Of a DNA stretch of 64,000 bases, positions 59,826 through 64,000 are shown one piece after another. Each line of letters opens with the position of its first letter. The stretch's first letter is position 1. Made by a program: the position numbers and the translations under genes. Source of the DNA: DAORHV01 sp964458645 (GTDB lineage Bacteria > Patescibacteriota > Gracilibacteria > Peribacterales > Peribacteraceae); contig CAYWJU010000007.1 of the NCBI GenBank assembly GCA_964458645.1, forward strand, positions 22,079 through 86,078, read 5' to 3'. The notes under the pieces are model-generated. The model searched no databases. It was not told the DNA's origin and saw nothing but the letters and a program-made list of their open reading frames with translations.

Positions 59826-60845
59826 TTAGACCACTCTCTTGCCGATTGCCGAAGCAACCGCAGTCACGCCGTCCATACAATCGTTCCAATGTTCGGCATC
59901 CAAGAGCTGCGAAGCGTCACAGCTGCTCTCCTCGGGGCGAGGGTGAATCTCGATGATAAGGCCGTCACCACCCACCGCAACACCGCCCAAGGCGGCATCT
60001 TTCACCCAGCGGGTTTTGCCCATGGCATGGCTCGGATCAATGATAATCGGCAAGTGCGTGAGTTCGCGCAGTGCCGGGACGGATCCCAAGCACAGCGTAA
60101 AGCGCACCTCATCTTCAAAGGTACGGATACCGCGCTCGCACAACATGACGTTGGAGTTCCCTCCGGCCAAAATGTACTCGGCGGCAAGGAGCCATTCGTC
60201 GAGCTTGGCGGCAAGTCCACGCTTTAAGAGTACTGGCAACTTGGATTTGCCGACGGCTTTGAGCAGTTCGTAGTTCTGCATGTTGCGGGCGCCGATCTGC
60301 AGAATGTCGGAGTATGCCTCGAATTTGGGCAAGTCGGCGGCGTTCATGATTTCCGAGATGGTCGCCATACCGTACTTCTCACCCGCCTTCTTGAGCATCT
60401 TGAGTGCCGGTTCGCCGTGGCCCTGGAATGAGTACGGACCAGTACGTGGCTTATAGGCGCCGCCGCGCAGGATTTTCACACCCCTGGAAGCAGCCATGGC
60501 TGCGGCTTCGTCCAAGTCGCCTTCGGAATCAATGGAACACGGTCCGGCCATAATGACGACTTGGTTGGCAGCACCAATGACGCAATCCTTGGAAATCTTG
60601 ATTTCCGTTCGGTTCTTTTTCTCGCGGCTGGCCAGTTTGTACGGACGGTCGACGCGATCGACCGCTTTCACGCCTTCGATACTTTCGATGAACTCCACTT
60701 CGACACCGGTGGTGTCACCCGTAACGGCAAGCACACGACCGTTCTCGCCGATGACATGCGAGGGGCAGCCGTACTTCTTTTTCAGCAACTCTTGGAGGTG
60801 CGTTAGCAGGACGGTGTTCTTCTTCTCTTTCAGAACGATAAGCAT
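59826..60845 (-). CDS. aroF: DAHP synthase, type I-beta with N-terminal regulatory domain
   Basis: First committed step, joining PEP and erythrose-4-phosphate. 339 residues. The N-terminal about 75 residues form a ferredoxin-like (ACT-like) regulatory domain as in the Thermotoga enzyme. The barrel has IMAGPCSIDSE, LRGGAYKPRTGPYSFQG, LQIGARNMQNYELLKAVG, PVLLKRGLA, and IIDPSHAMGK. The N-domain implies feedback inhibition by Tyr or Phe. First structural gene of the eight-gene aromatic operon. Confidence 0.95.
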   Translation of the reverse strand: MLIVLKEKKNTVLLTHLQELLKKKYGCPSHVIGENGRVLAVTGDTTGVEVEFIESIEGVKAVDRVDRPYKLASREKKNRTEIKISKDCVIGAANQVVIMAGPCSIDSEGDLDEAAAMAASRGVKILRGGAYKPRTGPYSFQGHGEPALKMLKKAGEKYGMATISEIMNAADLPKFEAYSDILQIGARNMQNYELLKAVGKSKLPVLLKRGLAAKLDEWLLAAEYILAGGNSNVMLCERGIRTFEDEVRFTLCLGSVPALRELTHLPIIIDPSHAMGKTRWVKDAALGGVAVGGDGLIIEIHPRPEESSCDASQLLDAEHWNDCMDGVTAVASAIGKRVV

Positions 60846-60865
60846 GGGAAGGATGGGAAGGAAAA

Positions 60866-60925
60866 GGAGTACAGGGCAAACTCCGCCTCCTCACTCTCGG
60901 GGAAGCGTCGGCTACCAGGAGAGCG
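60866..60925 (-). promoter_or_regulatory. Possible attenuator structures before the aromatic operon
   Basis: On the minus strand after the leader ORF, CGCTCTC (60919-60925) can pair with GAGAGTG (60892-60898). Alternatively CCGC-t-CTCC (60918-60926) can pair with GGAGGCGG (60883-60890). A later stem GGAGT/ACTCC (60866-60884) is followed by TTTTCC and could be a weak terminator. The stems exclude each other in part, as attenuation needs, but the terminator is short. Confidence 0.4.
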
Positions 60926-60929
60926 GGAT

Positions 60930-61037
60930 TTACGCGAAGAAAAAATAAAAGAAGCCTGCAAACAGAGCCACGGTGAATGCGGGCACCGTCCAGGTGTCCT
61001 TGCGCATGGCGATGGCGATTGCCTTGGCTTTTTTCAT
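60930..61037 (-). CDS. Small ORF ending in a Phe/Tyr run, leader peptide or small membrane protein
   Basis: 35 codons starting MKKAKAIAIAMRKDTWTVPA and ending LFAGFFYFFFA-stop. Six consecutive aromatic codons lie just before the stop, directly upstream of the aromatic operon. This is the hallmark of Phe/Tyr leader peptides such as the enterobacterial pheA leader. The segment from TVPA to the end is also hydrophobic enough for one membrane helix, so a small membrane protein is the alternative. It has a TTGACA promoter and TATCCT 7 nt before the ATG. Confidence 0.6.
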   Translation of the reverse strand: MKKAKAIAIAMRKDTWTVPAFTVALFAGFFYFFFA

Positions 61038-61044
61038 CGTACTC

Positions 61045-61072
61045 AGGATATGCCCACGCCTCGTGTTGTCAA
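61045..61072 (-). promoter_or_regulatory. Promoter of the aromatic operon
   Basis: Minus strand TTGACA (61067-61072), 16-nt spacer, TATCCT (61045-61050). It is the only good promoter seen upstream of aroF. Confidence 0.7.
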
Positions 61073-61128
61073 GGAAAAGGGAGTATTCCGGGCCGCCGGT
61101 AACGGCGTTTTCTCCTACACTGCACACT

Positions 61129-62451
61129 GTGACCGGAACCGCATTTTCCCCGTTCAGCTACCGCAGTCACTCTGTGCTGCTTGGCTACTTGGTGCTGGCT
61201 GCGGCACTGTCCATTCACCGCGGCTCGTTTTCGCCCTGGTCGCTGGGGCTAGCACTGACCGCGTTTTGCATGACGATCATTGGTGTCTGGCCACGCTGTA
61301 AGCAAGCCAAACCGCTGGGTTCCACCGAGGTGCTGATGGGCGTCCTGTTTGTGATCGCATTGGGTCTGACGGATTTCCCGGTGACCTACAGAGGCACCTA
61401 CTGGTTCGGCACCGTTACGCACATCGGACTCATTGCCTGCGGCATCGCACTGGCGTGCGTGTACCTGCCACGACCCCACACATCGGCGCGATTGCGCAAC
61501 GCGGTGGTGCTCGGAACGGCTGTTTTCGCTCTGGCACTGCAATGCTGGCTACCGTTCGCGGCGCCGGACCCGCACATCGACGTCTTCACCGTACAGCAGG
61601 AATCGGCTGCCAACTTGTTCGCCGGGAAGAATCCGTTCACAACCCGCGTCAGCAATCCGTATGAGGGCATGGACCTGCACCTGCCATACGAAGTCGGTAC
61701 ACGCTTCGCGTATCCCCCGTCGGCACTGGCTGGCGCGGTAGTCGGGTATGCGCTCTTCGGTGACGTGCGCTTCTTCTATGTACTCTGCAACATATTCTTC
61801 GTGTGGGTATTGCGAAGAATGCTGCACGCGACCGGCACGCGCGGCGAACTGATCCCGCTGCTGTGGTTGCTCCACCCGCAAGGACTGCTCTTTATCGGTC
61901 AAAGTTGGACCGAACCCCTCATCATCGCGGGATTCGCGCTCACGATACTCACTAAACTCCGGAACAACGCCGTGCTGACGGCAGTCGCCCACGGACTGAC
62001 GATCAGCCTGAAACAGTACCTTGTCATTACCGCGCCGTTACTCCTGATCTTCGAGCGTCGATGGAGATTTCTGGTGCTCTCGGCTGCATCTGCGCTCGTG
62101 ACCGCGGTACCGTTTCTCTTCTGGGACGCGGGAGCGGTGTGGGGCAGCATGATCGCCGTGATCGTTCCCCTGCGTGACGACAGCCTGTCGCTCAGCGCGC
62201 TGTTGCTGACGTTCGGGGTCCGCATGCAGGCCTGGATGACTGCGTGCATCGGCGGCGGCACAATGCTCACGCTGGCATGGTTGTTGCGCAAATCCGAGCC
62301 GCTGTACGCCTATTTGGCGACCGCAGGCGTTTCGCTGTTCGCCATGTTCCTGCTGGGCACGCAGGGGTTCTTAAATTACTTCCTGCTCGTCAGCGGAATC
62401 TTGTTGTTACTGCTCGGCGAAATGATGCGAAGCCAGACTGCGCGCAGGTAA
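61129..62451 (+). CDS. Multi-pass membrane glycosyltransferase-like protein
   Basis: About 440 residues with ten or more hydrophobic helices. After the second pair of helices comes a loop with P-F-A-A-P-D-P-H-I-D-V-F and NPYEGMDLHLPYEVGTRFAYPPSALAGA. That layout (acidic motif in the first outer loop, NPY/YPP segment) resembles GT-C fold enzymes such as the GT87/mannosyltransferase group, which use polyprenyl-linked sugars. The GTG at 61129 is taken because TACACT lies 7 nt upstream; the frame to 60973 would overlap the divergent aro promoter and leader ORF. Substrate unknown. Confidence 0.68.
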   Translation: MTGTAFSPFSYRSHSVLLGYLVLAAALSIHRGSFSPWSLGLALTAFCMTIIGVWPRCKQAKPLGSTEVLMGVLFVIALGLTDFPVTYRGTYWFGTVTHIGLIACGIALACVYLPRPHTSARLRNAVVLGTAVFALALQCWLPFAAPDPHIDVFTVQQESAANLFAGKNPFTTRVSNPYEGMDLHLPYEVGTRFAYPPSALAGAVVGYALFGDVRFFYVLCNIFFVWVLRRMLHATGTRGELIPLLWLLHPQGLLFIGQSWTEPLIIAGFALTILTKLRNNAVLTAVAHGLTISLKQYLVITAPLLLIFERRWRFLVLSAASALVTAVPFLFWDAGAVWGSMIAVIVPLRDDSLSLSALLLTFGVRMQAWMTACIGGGTMLTLAWLLRKSEPLYAYLATAGVSLFAMFLLGTQGFLNYFLLVSGILLLLLGEMMRSQTARR

Positions 62452-62458
62452 TGCGCGC

Positions 62459-62974
62459 CTACCAGGAACCGGTTTTTTTCTGGAACAAGCCCGAGTACGG
62501 CATGCTGCCGATCACGTATTTTTCGACGTAGGTGGCATGGACGCCGAAGTGGTCGATTTTCACCCACTTCAGCAGGTTCTCGATATCTTCGTGATAGCCC
62601 TTCAGTTCAATGCGCAACTTTTTGCCGTCGGCATTCATTCCCACGCGACCCTTGATGCGTGTATCCCCGCCCGGAACGGCGTGCCACTCGTAGGTGATTT
62701 TTCGGATCATTTCTTTTGTAAACTGCTCGACTTTGGCGGCATCGGTAGACGACAACAGTAAGAGGAAGCGCCACATCTCCGGCGGCTTCTGTTCGGCATG
62801 CGGCGGCTGGTCCGACTTCACCGGCTCGGAATGCACCTGCACCGTAACCGGTGGCTTTGCGGCTGCCGGAGCTTGCGACGCAGACTGAGACGCAGGAGCA
62901 GTTGGCGCAGACGTCTGTGCAGACTGCTTTGCGGTTGAGCTCGGCTTGTTGCCGAAATTGAAGAAGAATCCCAT
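62459..62974 (-). CDS. Hypothetical protein with Ala/Pro/Ser linker, 171 aa
   Basis: A short start (MGFFFNFGNK), about 55 residues of low-complexity Ala/Ser/Pro/Gln, and a compact C-terminal domain of about 105 residues (WRFLLLLSSTDAAKVEQFTK, GRVGMNADGKKLRIELKGYH, then HFGVHATYVEKYVIGSMPYS). No family recognised. Strong promoter with the -10 just 6 nt before the ATG. Convergent with the glycosyltransferase gene, 7 nt apart. Confidence 0.68.
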   Translation of the reverse strand: MGFFFNFGNKPSSTAKQSAQTSAPTAPASQSASQAPAAAKPPVTVQVHSEPVKSDQPPHAEQKPPEMWRFLLLLSSTDAAKVEQFTKEMIRKITYEWHAVPGGDTRIKGRVGMNADGKKLRIELKGYHEDIENLLKWVKIDHFGVHATYVEKYVIGSMPYSGLFQKKTGSW

Positions 62975-62980
62975 AAGTAT

Positions 62981-63009
62981 ATTATACCATAATTTCAGAT
63001 TTTTACCAA
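62981..63009 (-). promoter_or_regulatory. Strong promoter of the 171-aa gene, leaderless
   Basis: Minus strand TTGGTA (63004-63009), exactly 17 nt, TATAAT (62981-62986). The ATG at 62974 starts 6 nt after the -10, so transcription should begin at the start codon. Confidence 0.82.
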
Positions 63010-63013
63010 TAGC

Positions 63014-63286
63014 CTAGCGTCTGATCTGGAACGAGCTGTAGCCACTGTACGGCACATCACAAATTTCCACATGCGTGACCGTCGCTCCATCCGGCCCATG
63101 GTTACACCACTGTAAAAGTAAACCCACCTGCTCCGTCTCTCCTTCTGCCTGCAACGAAACCGAGCCATCCGGCTCGTTCTGCACAAAACCCGTTACTCCC
63201 AGTGTATCGGCCTGGACCTTGGTGGATTGTCGGAAAAATACACCTTGCACGGTGCCGGTCACGCGGACGGAAACGCTGCGTCGCAT
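63014..63286 (-). CDS. acyP: Acylphosphatase
   Basis: Hydrolyses acyl phosphates. 90 residues, the family size. The signature VTGTVQGVFFRQSTKVQADTLGVTGFVQNEPDGSV contains the catalytic Arg (FFR) and the Asn in the N-x-x-D-G-S-V segment. The ATG at 63286 is the family start. It diverges from clpB and its start lies close to the clpB operator region. Confidence 0.93.
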   Translation of the reverse strand: MRRSVSVRVTGTVQGVFFRQSTKVQADTLGVTGFVQNEPDGSVSLQAEGETEQVGLLLQWCNHGPDGATVTHVEICDVPYSGYSSFQIRR

Positions 63287-63310
63287 GGTCGAAATCGTAG
63301 CAGGAATTCC

Positions 63311-63351
63311 TTGACCGTACCGCATTGGCACTCTAGAATGGTGAGTGCTAA
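63311..63351 (+). promoter_or_regulatory. clpB promoter overlapped by a CIRCE (HrcA) operator
   Basis: CIRCE: TTGGCACTC (63325-63333), 9-nt spacer, GAGTGCTAA (63343-63351), one base from the consensus TTAGCACTC-N9-GAGTGCTAA. The promoter TTGACC (63311-63316), 17 nt, TAGAAT (63334-63339) places the -10 inside the CIRCE spacer, so bound HrcA would block RNA polymerase. Confidence 0.92.
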
Positions 63352-63385
63352 TTTTGAAGCATTCACGGCTTCCCCAAACACTCTT

Positions 63386-64000
63386 ATGGATATCTCTCGC
63401 TACACCGAACTGGCTCAGCAAGCGATTGTTGCCGCGCAATCCGCGGCCACCGACCGCTCACACGGCGTACTGACCCCGTTACATCTGCTTGCCGGCGTGC
63501 TCGCGCAAGCAGACGGCCTACCGCGGCAGATTCTCAAGGATCAACATGTTGATCTCCTCAAACTGGACACCAAGCTCAGCGACGACTTGGACCACCTGCC
63601 GAAAGTTTCTGGCGGACAGCTGGGCGCCGATTCAAAGTTTCAGGCCGTGTTGAGTGAGGCCGAGAAACAGATGAAAGCGCTCGGCGACCAATTCACCTCG
63701 CTGGAGCACATTTTGCTGGCGCTCGCGAAAACGGACAGTGATGCACGCGAGTTTTTGCGTTCCTTCGACGTGAACGAAGCGGCGGTGCTTGCTACCATGA
63801 AACGCATTCGTGGCTCGAATCGCGTGACCGACCAAAACCCCGAGGCAAAACTGCAGGCGCTTGCCAAGTACACCGTGGACTTCACGGCGTTGGCCAGAGA
63901 CGGAAAGCTGGACCCCGTGATCGGCCGCGACGATGAAATCCGCCGTACGATGCAAATTCTCAGCCGCCGCACCAAGAACAACCCGGTGCTGGTGGGCGAA
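63386..64000 (+). CDS. clpB: Chaperone ClpB, N-terminal part
   Basis: Disaggregase that works with DnaK after heat stress. About 205 residues are present before the window ends in frame. The Clp N-domain has two repeats (ARYTELAQQAI-like RYTELAQQAIVAAQSAATDR with TPLHLLAGVL, and EAEKQMKALGDQFTSLEHIL). AAA-1 begins with LDPVIGRDDEIRRTMQILSR and NNPVLVGE, just before Walker A. A CIRCE operator upstream indicates HrcA-controlled heat-shock expression. Confidence 0.95.
   Translation, partial: MDISRYTELAQQAIVAAQSAATDRSHGVLTPLHLLAGVLAQADGLPRQILKDQHVDLLKLDTKLSDDLDHLPKVSGGQLGADSKFQAVLSEAEKQMKALGDQFTSLEHILLALAKTDSDAREFLRSFDVNEAAVLATMKRIRGSNRVTDQNPEAKLQALAKYTVDFTALARDGKLDPVIGRDDEIRRTMQILSRRTKNNPVLVGE

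Overview
The window looks like a chromosome segment of a bacterium with a small, simple gene set, most probably a Candidate Phyla Radiation lineage such as Peribacteria/Peregrinibacteria. This is an inference from gene style (Ser-rich linkers, SLH and Cys-rich exported proteins, very short 5' leaders), not from a marker gene. TGA is used as a stop (the first gene ends with it), so the UGA=Gly code of Gracilibacteria/SR1 does not apply. Genes are dense, about 57% GC by eye, on both strands, with long minus-strand runs.

Layout. 1-9.3 kb: MscS channel end, PolX, MarR, a HopA1-like protein, PurM, two unknowns, FtsE, RlmE, RsmG and PyrE. 9.3-12.3 kb: two divergent-style exported proteins with a planctomycete-type LE(D/Q)R..P motif near the N-terminus, separated by a cluster of palindromes. 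12.5-20 kb: DUF4331 and TPR proteins, a Ser/Met-rich repeat protein, PheS, UDG, a CBS/DUF21 protein and PurE. 20.0-23.8 kb: a one-gene island (SNF2-type helicase) between tRNA-Ala and a broken second copy of it. 23.9-31 kb: Cys-rich exported proteins, DsbB, and a third, GC-rich LEDR protein with FG-GAP-like and DUF11 repeats. 31-38 kb: tRNA-Arg, RNase HII, and a duplicated pair of DoxX-like and small membrane proteins beside a Cys/His-rich protein with a cupredoxin domain. 38-44.8 kb: transaldolase, 6-phosphogluconate dehydrogenase, second tRNA-Arg, nuclease-like protein, CHAD-CYTH protein, and an orphan histidine kinase with an EF-hand loop. 44.9-50.7 kb: riboflavin genes and a probable S-methylmethionine pair behind a Met-rich leader-peptide attenuator. 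50.7-61 kb: a near-complete aromatic amino-acid operon (aroF, aroB, aroA-K, aroD-E, aroC, chorismate mutase, tyrA, pheA, plus a separate aminotransferase). Its B-A-K-D-E order equals the domain order of the eukaryotic AROM protein, and its promoter is followed by a small ORF ending in a run of Phe/Tyr codons. 61-64 kb: a membrane glycosyltransferase, acylphosphatase and clpB behind a CIRCE operator.

How it fits together. The most notable signals are: (1) two candidate leader-peptide attenuators matched to their pathways (Met codons before methionine recycling, Phe/Tyr codons before aromatic synthesis); (2) AROM-like collinearity with gene fusions; (3) a three-member exported-protein family sharing an LE.R motif, a C-terminal domain of about 105 residues, and long structured 5' leaders; (4) most other lead genes having a -10 box only 6-12 nt before the start codon, which suggests leaderless mRNAs. 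No CRISPR array, transposase, integrase or rRNA was seen. All family names come from motif recognition by eye; no database search was run.
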